Positions 29,891 through 37,448 of a stretch of DNA of 64,000 nt are shown in pieces. The notes beneath the pieces were generated by a model. That model saw only the letters and a list, made by a program, of their open reading frames with translations, was not told the origin of the DNA and did no database searches. Source of the DNA: Streptomyces anulatus (GTDB lineage: Bacteria > Actinomycetota > Actinomycetes > Streptomycetales > Streptomycetaceae); assembly GCF_014650675.1 (NCBI RefSeq), contig NZ_BMVK01000001.1, forward strand, positions 620,001 to 684,000, in the 5' to 3' direction. The stretch's first letter is position 1. Each line of letters starts with the position of its first letter. The position numbers and the translations under genes are program-made.

Positions 29891-30559
29891 TCACGCTCCT
29901 CCGGCGTCCTGCCCCGGACTGCGGCCGAGCAGCAGCGCCTCCGAGCCGACCGGCCGGAACCCGGCGGCCTGGAACGCCCGGATGCTGCGCGCGTTGCCCG
30001 CGGCCTGCTGCGACCAGAGCGGTTCGCCCGGGGGCACGAGGTGCCGTGCGGCGGTGGCGAGGGCACGGCCGAGGCCCCGGTGCCGGGCATCCTCGTCCAG
30101 CTCGACGGCCACCTCCCACCGCCCCGCCACTCCCCGCCCGAGCACGAGCACTCCCCCGTCGACCTCCCACATCCGCACCCCGTCCCGGCGCCGGCGGGCA
30201 CTCATCACCCGTGGGTGCACGGGATCGGTGACCTCCCGCAGCTCCAGCCCCGGCTCGCCGGGCAACGAGGCCGCCACGGTCAGGAGGTCGATCGTGTCGG
30301 TGACCCGCCCGGTGCGGTCCAGGAAGGCCGTCAGGAAGCGGGGGTGCATCGTGGCGGCCAGCGCATCGCATTCCAGGGCGGCCAGCGTCGCGTGGACCCA
30401 CTCGGGGTCCTCATCGGTGAACACGACCGAGTGCGCGGTGAAGGCGATCACCCCCGTGTCGCGACCGTTCGGCGCGGCGACCACGGTCGTCCCCCCGTCG
30501 GTCTCCGGAAACCGCCCGCACGCCGCCTCGTCCAGGATCTCCGCCAGCGTCTGCCCCAT
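29891..30559 (-). CDS. GNAT-family N-acetyltransferase
   Basis: 222 residues. The acetyl-CoA fold lies in the C-terminal half: WEVAVELDEDARHRGLGRAL (R-x-x-G-x-G/A), then QQAAGNARSIRAFQAAGFRPV. The N-terminal ~110 residues are a separate alpha/beta region typical of streptomycete two-lobe GNATs. The acceptor is unknown. ATG 30559 is chosen because the upstream in-frame extension is arginine-rich noise and GAGGGGG precedes this ATG. Probably co-transcribed with the IMPase-like gene. Confidence 0.85.
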   Translation of the reverse strand: MGQTLAEILDEAACGRFPETDGGTTVVAAPNGRDTGVIAFTAHSVVFTDEDPEWVHATLAALECDALAATMHPRFLTAFLDRTGRVTDTIDLLTVAASLPGEPGLELREVTDPVHPRVMSARRRRDGVRMWEVDGGVLVLGRGVAGRWEVAVELDEDARHRGLGRALATAARHLVPPGEPLWSQQAAGNARSIRAFQAAGFRPVGSEALLLGRSPGQDAGGA

Positions 30560-30867
30560 GAAGTGCCCCCTCGTACCTCGTCGTTCGGTCCGGCCGCCGT
30601 ATCGCCGCAGCCGCCGCGTCACCGCACGGGGTGATGGACGCCAAAACGTTCATACGCCCCTCTCGCAGCACACCGGCTCAGGTTAGGCCGGTCCGTCGCA
30701 CGGCAGGCGCACCGGTACGCGCACCCCAAGGAAGCCCCCCTCATCCCCTCCCTCAGCACCTCCGGCATTACCTCAGGCGTAATCGACCGCGTGCACGCGC
30801 CCCGGCAGGATCGAACCCATCGACGGGAAGCCCTGACGGGCCCCGCCCCAGCAGCGAGGAGAGCGCC
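30560..30867. other. Intergenic region with a small inverted repeat
   Basis: No gene is seen in these 308 bp between the divergent GNAT and SnoaL-like genes. ATTAC (30767-30771) and GTAAT (30779-30783) form a 17-bp dyad about 85-100 nt upstream of the gene at 30868, a possible regulator site. A stretch near 30670 contains AGGTTAGGC, half of an iron box, without the other half. Confidence 0.5.
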
Positions 30868-31335
30868 ATGTCCGTCACACCCCCCACCCTCACGGCAAGC
30901 TCGGCCGGCGCCGCACCTTCCCCCGCCGCTACGACCCGGGCCGTAATCCAGGACTTCCTCGCCGCCCGGCTGGCCGGGGACACGGCGCGGCTCACGGCAC
31001 TCTTCGCCGACGAGGTCGACTGGCTGCTCGCCGAGAACCCGGCCGTACCGTGGATCCGCCCCCGGTCCACGGCCGCCGAATGCGCCGCCCAGTCAGCGGA
31101 GTTGATGGAGCACACCGTGCCCGAGGACGCCCGCGCCTCCATCGACGCCTTCCTCGTGGACGGCGCCGACGCCGTCCTGACGGGACACCTGTCGGGCACC
31201 GTACGTGCGACGGGCAGATCCTTCGAGGGCCCGTTCGCACTGCGCCTCACCGTCGAGGACGGCCGGATCACCCGGCACCACCTCTACGAGAACAGCCTGT
31301 CGATCGCGGAGGCGGTGAGTGACCGCACGCGTTGA
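30868..31335 (+). CDS. SnoaL-like/NTF2-fold protein
   Basis: 155 residues, cone-shaped NTF2-like fold: an N-terminal helix (AVIQDFLAARLAGDTARLTALFADEVDWLLA), a beta-sheet with VLTGHLSGTVRATGRSFEGP and the end strand GRITRHHLYENSLSIAEAV. Members are polyketide cyclases, isomerases or ligand-binding proteins; no catalytic residues can be assigned. The first ~20 residues are disordered. ATG 30868 follows GAGGAGAGCG. It ends just before the terminator that abuts the left tRNA repeat. Confidence 0.85.
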   Translation: MSVTPPTLTASSAGAAPSPAATTRAVIQDFLAARLAGDTARLTALFADEVDWLLAENPAVPWIRPRSTAAECAAQSAELMEHTVPEDARASIDAFLVDGADAVLTGHLSGTVRATGRSFEGPFALRLTVEDGRITRHHLYENSLSIAEAVSDRTR

Positions 31336-31356
31336 CCACGAGCGCGCGAGGAACGC

Positions 31357-31392
31357 CGAAGGCCCCCGACCATGACCGGTCGGGGGCCTTCG
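31357..31392. terminator. Hairpin at the left edge of the tRNA island
   Basis: A perfect 15-bp stem (31357-31371 with 31378-31392) with a 6-nt loop ends in CCTTCG, directly followed by the truncated tRNA copy. It is homologous to the hairpin at 32834-32865, with changes that keep the base pairing. It was probably the original terminator of tRNA-Val before the insertion, and now ends the SnoaL-like gene. Confidence 0.75.
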
Positions 31393-31433
31393 TACTGGTG
31401 GGCGCGGACGGTTTCGAACCGCCGACATCTGCT
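31388..31433. repeat. Left 46-bp direct repeat: truncated tRNA-Val 3' half (att site)
   Basis: Identical over 46 bp to 32863-32908. It contains CCA, the acceptor 3' strand, the T-arm, the variable loop and half of the anticodon stem of tRNA-Val in minus orientation, but no 5' half. This is the footprint of site-specific integration into a tRNA 3' end. Confidence 0.9.
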
Positions 31434-31548
31434 GGGAAATTTCGGCCGGAGGTGGTCAAGCACTCTGGCTGGCACGGCCGCGGCTGCCATCAAAAGCTTC
31501 CCCGACTGCTGTTGTGCGCCACTGTCGACGTCAGCAGCGGATGTCGGT

Positions 31549-32607
31549 TCACAGGTTCGGCATCTGCTCGTCGGCTGCCCTGCGCGGTCGCGCCAGGACT
31601 GCCGCAGCCCGCCTGTCGTCTGCATGCTTCTGCTCTATGGAGGCTCGCAGTTCTCCGGGCGTCGGCCATGGCGCGCGCCGGTGGATCATGCGATGGCAGT
31701 TGGCACAGATGAGTGCGAGATCGCTGAGCCTGGTGCGCCCTTCGCCGGCCTCGTGCAGCGGAACAACATGGTGGCACTCGATGTACCCCCTTCCGCGGTC
31801 ACCATAGATCTGCTCAAAATCGAAGCCGCATGACTCGCAAGCGAGCTGTCGGCCCTCGCCCACTACCGCATCGATTTTCCTCTTGCGCAAGGCCTTGTTC
31901 CGCTCACGGCTCCGGTGGCGACCAAGCAGCAACCTACCCTCGGGCGCACTGAAGTCGTCTTCCTCCTCGGCCTCGGGTGATAGCTCCTGGAACTCCCCTG
32001 CGACAAGGCCTTGCCGGATACGCAGGGCTACCTTCGCCATCTCAGTCGGCCGGGCGAGGAAGTCATTCATGACTTCGACATCCAGGACGTTCCCGTTCGT
32101 GGGCTTGCCCCTGTAGTCGGGATGCCGACATGTGATGTCAACCGTCTTACGCGCTACGCCGTTGGGGTTTCGGAACAGCTCGTTACGTAGCTCCTCAGGA
32201 TGGATCGGCATGGCCTGGAGCAACGCAGACAGCTCGATCACACGTGGGTCGTCGAACTCCAGTCGCTTCCAACCGTTGGCCATGGCCAGGTCGCAAGCAA
32301 GGATGATCTCGTCACGGGTCCAGTCGGGGCTACGGGACGAACGGATCGTGAAGCCGAGTCGGGCCAGCCACCTGGCTGCGTGTGACCTCCCGCCGCTCAG
32401 CTCGTCCGGCTTCAACGCTCGACCTTGATCGAACTTGTGAGCCACACCAGCGATGGCCTTGGAGTCGTATGTTCGTTCCTCGTGCAGGAGGAAATACCCG
32501 GTTGCCGGCTTGTACCCGTACTTGGACAGAAACCCGTCCTGACCCAGCTCGTCATACTCCGTCAGAGCTTTGAAGACACCGTCTCGACTGATCGCACCTT
32601 TGCGCAT
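31549..32607 (-). CDS. McrA-like HNH endonuclease (probable type IV restriction enzyme)
   Basis: 352 residues, three regions. Residues 1-85 (GVFKALTEYDELGQDGFLSK, TYDSKAIAGVAHKF, LSGGRSHAARWLARLGF) resemble the N-terminal head of S. coelicolor ScoMcrA-type enzymes. Residues ~95-205 (DWTRDEIILACDLAM, VIELSALLQAMPIHPE, FRNPNGVARKTVDI) resemble the DNA-recognition domain that in ScoMcrA/SprMcrA binds phosphorothioated DNA. Residues ~250-315 are a zinc-stabilised HNH nuclease: CESCGFDF, YIECHHVVPLHEA, LALICANCHRMIHRR. It would cleave modified incoming DNA. ATG 32607 opens the gene. Its codon use differs from its neighbours. The HNH assignment is firm; phosphorothioate specificity is inference, and methyl- or hydroxymethylcytosine is the alternative. 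Confidence 0.85.
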   Translation of the reverse strand: MRKGAISRDGVFKALTEYDELGQDGFLSKYGYKPATGYFLLHEERTYDSKAIAGVAHKFDQGRALKPDELSGGRSHAARWLARLGFTIRSSRSPDWTRDEIILACDLAMANGWKRLEFDDPRVIELSALLQAMPIHPEELRNELFRNPNGVARKTVDITCRHPDYRGKPTNGNVLDVEVMNDFLARPTEMAKVALRIRQGLVAGEFQELSPEAEEEDDFSAPEGRLLLGRHRSRERNKALRKRKIDAVVGEGRQLACESCGFDFEQIYGDRGRGYIECHHVVPLHEAGEGRTRLSDLALICANCHRMIHRRAPWPTPGELRASIEQKHADDRRAAAVLARPRRAADEQMPNL

Positions 32608-32833
32608 GGTGAAAGCCTAAGGTCCACCACTGACAGCCAGTCAGGTAATCGCCATCGCCAACCCATCCCTGGGTCTGAGCACCTACGTCGAAGTCATCAT
32701 CGTGAACCTGCGAGCTTGGTTCTTGTCTGATGCACCTGGCTGGAGCACGGGCGGCCATACAGGAAAGGTCCGCCCTAGCGGCAGCGGCCCGACCGTGGGT
32801 GACCGCGCCCGTTGATGTCAGAGGTGGATGTCA

Positions 32834-32865
32834 AAGACCCCCAGCCATGATCGACTGGGGGTCTT
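32834..32865 (-). terminator. Hairpin terminator downstream of tRNA-Val
   Basis: AAGACCCCCAG (32834-32844) pairs with CTGGGGGTCTT (32855-32865). It lies directly 3' of the tRNA on the minus strand and is the likely tRNA terminator. It is probably element-borne (see the homologous hairpin at 31357). Confidence 0.8.
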
Positions 32866-32908
32866 CGTACTGGTGGGCGCGGACGGTTTCGAACCGCCGA
32901 CATCTGCT
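32863..32908. repeat. Right 46-bp direct repeat inside tRNA-Val (att site)
   Basis: Exact copy of 31388-31433. Here it forms the functional 3' half of tRNA-Val, as expected if the integrating element carried a copy that restores the tRNA. Confidence 0.9.
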
Positions 32909-32945
32909 TTGTAAGAGCAGCGCTCTACCCCTGAGCTACGCACCC
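32871..32945 (-). tRNA. tRNA-Val (anticodon TAC)
   Basis: On the minus strand the 75 nt fold as a cloverleaf. The acceptor GGGTGCG pairs with CGCGCCC, the D-arm is GCTC...GAGC, the anticodon stem CTGCT/AGCAG encloses CTTACAA (anticodon TAC, reading GTA), and the T-arm is GGCGGTTCGAAACCGTC. CCA is encoded. It reads toward the island and the hairpin at 32834. Confidence 0.95.
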
Positions 32946-33177
32946 GTGGATGAGGCAACAGCGTACATGGACCCGGGCCCCTGCTCATAAACCGTTCCCG
33001 GGCGGGGCCGGGCCGTCCTTCCTGGCCGCTCGTCGGGGCCGGGTGCGGGGGATAACCCCACCACGAGACGGTAGCCGTCCGGATCCCGTCGGGGGGCGTC
33101 GGTGCATACGGTTTGAGTGCACCGGCAACGACGTCCGGTGGCACCGTCCGGCAGCACGCACTGGGGGACCGATCACC

Positions 33178-33978
33178 GTGGACATCGTGACGAGCGCAGC
33201 GACCCGCACGCTCCGTGGGACAACCGGGAGGGCCCTCGCTCTGGGGGGCGGGGTCGCATTGCTGGCCCTGGCTCTCACCGGGTGCGGGGGTACGGATGTC
33301 GACGGTGCCCCCGTGGAGCGCAAATCGTTCGCCCTGGAGGGGAAGACCCTGACCATCGACTCCGAGAACGCCACCGTGGATCTCGTGCCGGCCGACGTGA
33401 AGCAGGTCGAGGTGGAGCGGCAGGTCGACGGGTGGGTGGTGCTGGGCAGTGGGCCCGACCCCGTCTGGAACATGGAGGGCGACACTCTCACGCTCCGGGT
33501 TAAGTGCGACGCGCTGATCAACAACTGCGAGGCCCGGCACCGGGTGAAGGTGCCGCGTGGGGTCGCTGTGACGGCCTCGTCGGACAACGGGACGATCAGC
33601 GCCACCGGCTTCGACCGCGCACTGGACCTCTCGTCGGACAACGGGGAGATCGACGTCCGGGACACCCGCGGCGCGCTGAAGCTGAAGAGCGACAACGGGG
33701 AGATCCGGGCGGACCGGATATCCGCCTCCTCCGTGGTGGCCCGCGCCGACAACGGGGAGATCCGGCTGGACTTCAGCACCGTGCCCGACCTCGTGGACAC
33801 CGTGAGCGACAACGGGGGCATCACCATCGACCTGCCGCCGGGCGGCCAGAAGTACGCGGTGAACGCTTCCGCCGACAACGGGGACGTCTCGATCGGGGTG
33901 CCGCGCGGCGACGACAGCGCCCATGTGGTGAAGGCCCGCAGCGACAACGGCCAAGTCACTGTGCGAAGCGCGAACTAA
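33178..33978 (+). CDS. DUF4097-type beta-repeat lipoprotein
   Basis: 266 residues. The lipobox LALTGCGG (Cys ~37) follows a hydrophobic signal, so the protein is anchored to the outer face of the membrane. The mature part has DUF4097 repeats forming a right-handed beta-helix, with the recurrent motif SDNG(E/T/G)I at about 20-residue spacing (SSDNGTI, SSDNGEI, KSDNGEI, RADNGEI, VSDNGGI, SADNGDV, RSDNGQV). The function is unknown; such proteins are putative adhesins or envelope-stress proteins. GTG 33178 follows GGGGGA. A second in-frame GTG lies at 33187. Confidence 0.87.
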   Translation: MDIVTSAATRTLRGTTGRALALGGGVALLALALTGCGGTDVDGAPVERKSFALEGKTLTIDSENATVDLVPADVKQVEVERQVDGWVVLGSGPDPVWNMEGDTLTLRVKCDALINNCEARHRVKVPRGVAVTASSDNGTISATGFDRALDLSSDNGEIDVRDTRGALKLKSDNGEIRADRISASSVVARADNGEIRLDFSTVPDLVDTVSDNGGITIDLPPGGQKYAVNASADNGDVSIGVPRGDDSAHVVKARSDNGQVTVRSAN

Positions 33979-34049
33979 CCGACCCGTGTGTTCGTCCTTA
34001 CCTGGTGGGAGAATGTACCGGGCAGGGCGAATCGGCACGGGAGAGGGAT

Positions 34050-35504
34050 GTGACGGCGACACACGCGCGGCCGGAGGCAGGAGCGGGTGGAAGTTCCGCC
34101 GTCCAGAGTGGTCAGGGCCTGTCGGGGCAGGACGCCCCCGGGAGGTCGCGGAGGCCGGGCGGACGCGGTTCCGGGGCCCGGGATCTGCTGGTGCTGATGC
34201 TCCTGCCCGTGCCCCTCGTGCTCGCCGCGGTGCCCGCCGCCTTCGCCGGTGGCGGTACGCGCCGGTGGTTCGGCGGGCGCGGGGAGAACGAGCGGGCCGA
34301 GGCGCAGGCCGCGAAGGACGCCGCCGCCGAGGCCTTCTACGAGCTGGACAGCGCCCAGCGTGATCTCAGGATCTCCATCGAGACCATCAACGCCGTGGAC
34401 AGTTCCTCGCGCGGCCGCAAGGCCTCCGATGACTTCGCCGCCCTCGGCCGGCGCATCGACGAGGTCAGCCACACCTACATCACCGCCGTCGACAGCCACG
34501 ACCTGGACCGGGACGATCTGGAGCCCGCCGTCGCCTCCCGGGCCCGCACCGAGCTGAACCGGGCCAAGGACGACCTCGTACGGGTCAAGGGCGAGCTGGA
34601 CCGCTTCGCCCAGGGGCTCGGGCCCCTGCTGGGCAGCGCGGAGACGCAGCTCGCCCGGCTCGCCCCCGCCGTCGAGCGGGCCCGGCAGGCGCTCCTGGGA
34701 GCGAGCAACGCCCTCGACGGCGCCCGGGCCGCGGGGCTGCGGGCCGATGAGCTGGCCGCCCGGCTCGCCGCGCTCGCCCCGGAGCTGACCAAGCTGAACC
34801 AGGGCGCGGGAAAGCACGGCGTCGCGGAGACCCTTCAGCGGGCCGATGCGGTGTTGCGCGATGCCGAGGCCGTGCGTACCGAGGCGGAGCGGCTGCCCGA
34901 GCGGGCCGCCGAGATCGACCGGCGGCTGGTGTCCCTGCGGACCCGCGCCCAGGCCCTGACGACCCGGGCGGGCTCGGTGGAGCCGGTGCTCAGCGAGTTG
35001 CGGCGACGCTTCTCGGCCGCCTGCTGGCAGGACCTCCAGCCCGTCCCGGAGCAGGCCGCCCTCAACATCCGGCAGGCCGAGGACAAGCTCGCGGAGGCGG
35101 CGAAGGCGCGCGACGAGCAGCGCTGGGCGGACGCCACGTCCCGGCTGTCCACGGTCCGTGCCCTGCTCAACGCCACGGACGAGGCGGTCTCCGCCGCCGG
35201 GGACCGGTTGCAGCAGCTGAACGCCGTGGCGAAGGACCCGCAGCAGGAGATCGAGCGGACCCGGTTCGCGGTGCGGGACGCCCAGCGCCTCGCCATGACC
35301 GGCCGGCACACGCCCGACCCCCGGCACGCCCGGCCCCTGGACGACTCCGTGGCCCGGCTGGAACGCGCCATCGCCGGCCTGGAGGGGCGCCACCCCGACT
35401 ACTGGCACTTCCTGACCGAGACCGAGGCCGTGCGGCAGACCGCCGCCCGGGTGGTCTCCGACATCCGCGAGGAACGCGGTACCGGCTCCGGTTCCGGTTC
35501 CTGA
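34050..35504 (+). CDS. Membrane-anchored long coiled-coil protein of unknown function
   Basis: 484 residues. There is a disordered N-terminal ~45 residues, one membrane helix (LLVLMLLPVPLVLAAVPAAF) at ~48-67, then ~410 residues of Ala/Glu/Arg-rich heptads forming a long alpha-helical coiled coil (for example ELNRAKDDLVRVKGELDRFA). It is predicted to be a type II-like or N-anchored protein with an extracytoplasmic or cytoplasmic rod; the side is uncertain because the signal is not cleaved. No known domain. GTG 34050 follows GGGAGAGGG. It lies 71 nt after the DUF4097 gene, a possible two-gene operon. Confidence 0.75.
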   Translation: MTATHARPEAGAGGSSAVQSGQGLSGQDAPGRSRRPGGRGSGARDLLVLMLLPVPLVLAAVPAAFAGGGTRRWFGGRGENERAEAQAAKDAAAEAFYELDSAQRDLRISIETINAVDSSSRGRKASDDFAALGRRIDEVSHTYITAVDSHDLDRDDLEPAVASRARTELNRAKDDLVRVKGELDRFAQGLGPLLGSAETQLARLAPAVERARQALLGASNALDGARAAGLRADELAARLAALAPELTKLNQGAGKHGVAETLQRADAVLRDAEAVRTEAERLPERAAEIDRRLVSLRTRAQALTTRAGSVEPVLSELRRRFSAACWQDLQPVPEQAALNIRQAEDKLAEAAKARDEQRWADATSRLSTVRALLNATDEAVSAAGDRLQQLNAVAKDPQQEIERTRFAVRDAQRLAMTGRHTPDPRHARPLDDSVARLERAIAGLEGRHPDYWHFLTETEAVRQTAARVVSDIREERGTGSGSGS

Positions 35505-35510
35505 GGCGAG

Positions 35511-35627
35511 CGGCCCGGCGGTCCAGCCGCCCGGCGGTCCGGCGGTCCAGCCGCCCGGCGGTCCGGCGGTCCAGCCGCCCGGCGGTCCGGCGGTCCGGCC
35601 GCCCAGCATTCCGGCCGCCCGGCTCCT
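35511..35627 (+). repeat. 24-bp tandem repeat after the coiled-coil gene
   Basis: Units of GCCGCCCGGCGGTCCGGCGG plus TCCA (24 bp) run from 35526 in three copies, with partial and decayed copies on both sides. They start 7 nt after the stop. Confidence 0.85.
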
Positions 35628-35634
35628 GAGGCGA

Positions 35635-35662
35635 CCGGCAGGGGGGCGTGGCCCCCTGCCGG
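35635..35662 (+). terminator. Hairpin terminator
   Basis: CCGGCAGGGGG (35635-35645) pairs perfectly with CCCCCTGCCGG (35652-35662). It lies 21 nt before the FmdB-like gene, and ends the upstream transcript. Confidence 0.75.
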
Positions 35663-35683
35663 CGATGGCTCTAGCCTGAGCCC

Positions 35684-35902
35684 ATGCCTCGCTATGAATT
35701 CCGCTGCCGCACCTGCGGAGACACGTTCGAAGTCAGCCGTCCCATGGCCCAGTCCTCGGACCCCGCCTCCTGCCCCGCAGGCCACGACGACACCGTCAAG
35801 CTGCTGTCCGCCGTGGCCGTGGGCGGTGGAGCCGGGTCCGCTCCCGCGCCGTCCGGCGGCGGTGGGGGCGGAGGCTGCTGCGGGGGCGGGTGCTGCGGCT
35901 GA
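35684..35902 (+). CDS. FmdB-family zinc-ribbon protein
   Basis: 72 residues. MPRYEFRCRTCGDTFEVSRPM is the standard FmdB zinc ribbon: CxxC at 9-12, second half around SCPAGH with one Cys and one His. A Gly-rich tail ending GGCCGGGCCG adds four cysteines. The family is linked to regulation of C1 metabolism in methylotrophs, but its role in Streptomyces is unknown. ATG 35684 begins the conserved motif. Confidence 0.9.
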   Translation: MPRYEFRCRTCGDTFEVSRPMAQSSDPASCPAGHDDTVKLLSAVAVGGGAGSAPAPSGGGGGGGCCGGGCCG

Positions 35903-35916
35903 GCCCGGCCGGGAGG

Positions 35917-35939
35917 GGCCCCCGCGACGGCCGGGGGCC
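35917..35939. terminator. Bidirectional hairpin between fmdB-like and methyltransferase genes
   Basis: GGCCCCCG (35917-35924) pairs with CGGGGGCC (35932-35939) over a 7-nt loop, between convergent genes. Confidence 0.75.
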
Positions 35940-36599
35940 TTACTTCTTGCGGGACAGCGTCAGGCCGTCCGATACCGTCAGCAGGACGCTGTCCATCCGG
36001 TCGTCGGCGCTCACGTGGTCGTTGAACTCCTTGATCGCCGCCGTCGGACCGGTCGCCCCGGGGTCCGTGACCCCGCCGTGGAAGAGCACGTTGTCCGTGG
36101 CGATGACCCCGCCCTGCCGCATCCGGGGCACCAGCTCCTCCCAGTACGCGATGTAGCCGCCCTTGTCCGCGTCCAGGTAGGCGAAGTCGATGTGCGGCTC
36201 GGCGGGCATCGCGCGCAGGGTGTCCAGGGCCGGGGCGATGCGCAGGTCGATCCGGTCCGCGACGCCCGCCTTCGCCCAGGCCTCCCGGCCGTACGCCGTC
36301 CACTCCTCCGAGATGTCGCAGGCGATCAGCGTGCCGTCGGCGGGCAGCGCCTGGGCCATCGCGAGGGCGCTGAAGCCGGTGAACGTGCCGACCTCCACCA
36401 CGTGCCGGGCGCCGACCAGCCGGACGAGGAAGGCGAGCAGCGGGGCCTGTTCCTCGGCCGACTGCATGCCCGCGTGATCGGGGAACCGTGCGTACGTGGT
36501 GTCCACCAGCTCCCGCTGGACCGGGTCCAGCGGCGGGTTGTGGGCCAGCATGTACGCGTACAGCTCGTCCGTGATCGTGGTGTCGTTGCCCTTGGTCAT
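35940..36599 (-). CDS. O-methyltransferase (COMT class), last gene of the Ter-associated operon
   Basis: 219-residue SAM-dependent O-methyltransferase of the catechol/caffeoyl-CoA class. SAM motif I is VVEVGTFTGFSALAMAQALP, motif II is TLIACDISEEW, and the metal/substrate region FAYLDADKGGYIAYWEELVP includes the divalent-metal aspartate, with TDNVLFHGGV after it. ATG 36599 (MTKGND) is used. It lies 27 bp downstream of the HAD gene on the same strand, so it is likely the fourth gene of the aldolase-PRTase-HAD unit and may methylate that pathway's product (inference). Confidence 0.88.
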   Translation of the reverse strand: MTKGNDTTITDELYAYMLAHNPPLDPVQRELVDTTYARFPDHAGMQSAEEQAPLLAFLVRLVGARHVVEVGTFTGFSALAMAQALPADGTLIACDISEEWTAYGREAWAKAGVADRIDLRIAPALDTLRAMPAEPHIDFAYLDADKGGYIAYWEELVPRMRQGGVIATDNVLFHGGVTDPGATGPTAAIKEFNDHVSADDRMDSVLLTVSDGLTLSRKK

Positions 36600-36626
36600 G
36601 CCCCCAGCCTCGCGCAAGCCGCGCCC

Positions 36627-37448
36627 TCACGCAGCGGAAGCCGCCAGGAACCGGCGCAGGATCTCCTCCCCCGCCGCTCCGCCCCGCTCCTCCAGGGCCA
36701 CCACGTGCGGGGCCCGCCAGCCCTCGTCGGCCAGTTCGCCGTGGCCGGGGCGCCAGCCGAGGTCGGCGGCGAGCAGCAGGTCCGCGTCGAGGAGGGAGTC
36801 CCCGGCGGCGAGCGTGCGCGTGGCGCCGATGCGGCGGGCGACCTCGTGCATCGCCGCGCTCTTGGTGAGCGGCGCCGGGACCGCGTAGATCTTGCGGCCC
36901 TGGAGGGAGACCGTCCAGCCGCGCGGCCCGGCCCAGGCGGCCAGTTCCTTCACCCATTCCTCGGGCAGCAGGGAGCGTTCGACGACGAGGTAGGCGAAGA
37001 GGTCCTCGGCGACCCGTTCCTTGAGCAGCCAGGCCGGGTCGGCGGTGGTGGCGAGGTGGGCGCGAATCTCGGTGAGCGGGGCGCACTCCTCCGCGATGCG
37101 GGCCTCCACCCGCTTCTGCCAGTCGCGGTCGGAGACCCCGTCGACCAGGATGTGGCCGCCGTTGGCGCAGATCGCGTACCGGGGGGCGGGGCCGGGAAGG
37201 TGGATGCGCCGGTACTGCTCGCGGGTGCGGGTCGTCGTCGGGACGAAGACGGTGGTGGTCGCCACCTCGGTGAGGAGGGCGGCGGCCGTCTCGGTCATGT
37301 ACGAGAGGGGCTTGTGGCCGTACACCTCCACGCACAGCAGCCGGGGCGCCTCCGCGTCCGGCATCGACAGGTCGAGCGAGGCCGCCGAGTAGATCAGCGT
37401 ACGGTCGAGGTCGCTGGCCACCAGGGTGGCCGGTGAGGTCGTGCTCAT
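36627..37448 (-). CDS. HAD-superfamily phosphatase of the Ter-associated operon
   Basis: 273 residues. Motif I is LVASDLDRTLIYS (DxDxT), with a large C2-type cap (residues ~85-190), motif III Lys near APLTKSAAMHEVARRIG, and motif IV AAGDSLLDADLLLAAD. Cof/MPGP-like HADs of this kind accompany the Ter phosphoribosyltransferases. It presumably removes a phosphate from the ribosylated intermediate. Its ATG at 37448 overlaps the PRTase stop (ATGA), so the genes are coupled. Substrate is inference. Confidence 0.88.
   Translation of the reverse strand: MSTTSPATLVASDLDRTLIYSAASLDLSMPDAEAPRLLCVEVYGHKPLSYMTETAAALLTEVATTTVFVPTTTRTREQYRRIHLPGPAPRYAICANGGHILVDGVSDRDWQKRVEARIAEECAPLTEIRAHLATTADPAWLLKERVAEDLFAYLVVERSLLPEEWVKELAAWAGPRGWTVSLQGRKIYAVPAPLTKSAAMHEVARRIGATRTLAAGDSLLDADLLLAADLGWRPGHGELADEGWRAPHVVALEERGGAAGEEILRRFLAASAA

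Larger units (their letters stand above)
31434..32908. mobile_element. ~1.5-kb genomic island integrated at tRNA-Val
   Basis: DNA bounded by the two 46-bp att-like repeats. Base composition is clearly less GC-rich than the flanks, with A/T-ending codons such as AAA, TCT and TAT. The only gene is an McrA-like HNH endonuclease. No integrase, excisionase or replication gene is present, so it is either a decayed element or one mobilised by an integrase in trans. 31434-31548 and 32608-32830 contain no recognisable gene. Confidence 0.75.

Noticed and set aside
30660..30690. Iron-box half site AGGTTAGGC
   Set aside because: The right half does not match the consensus, and no start codon is nearby.
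31434..31548. Integrase or excisionase remnant at the left end of the island
   Set aside because: No conserved frame or Arg/His/Tyr recombinase motif can be seen in any frame.
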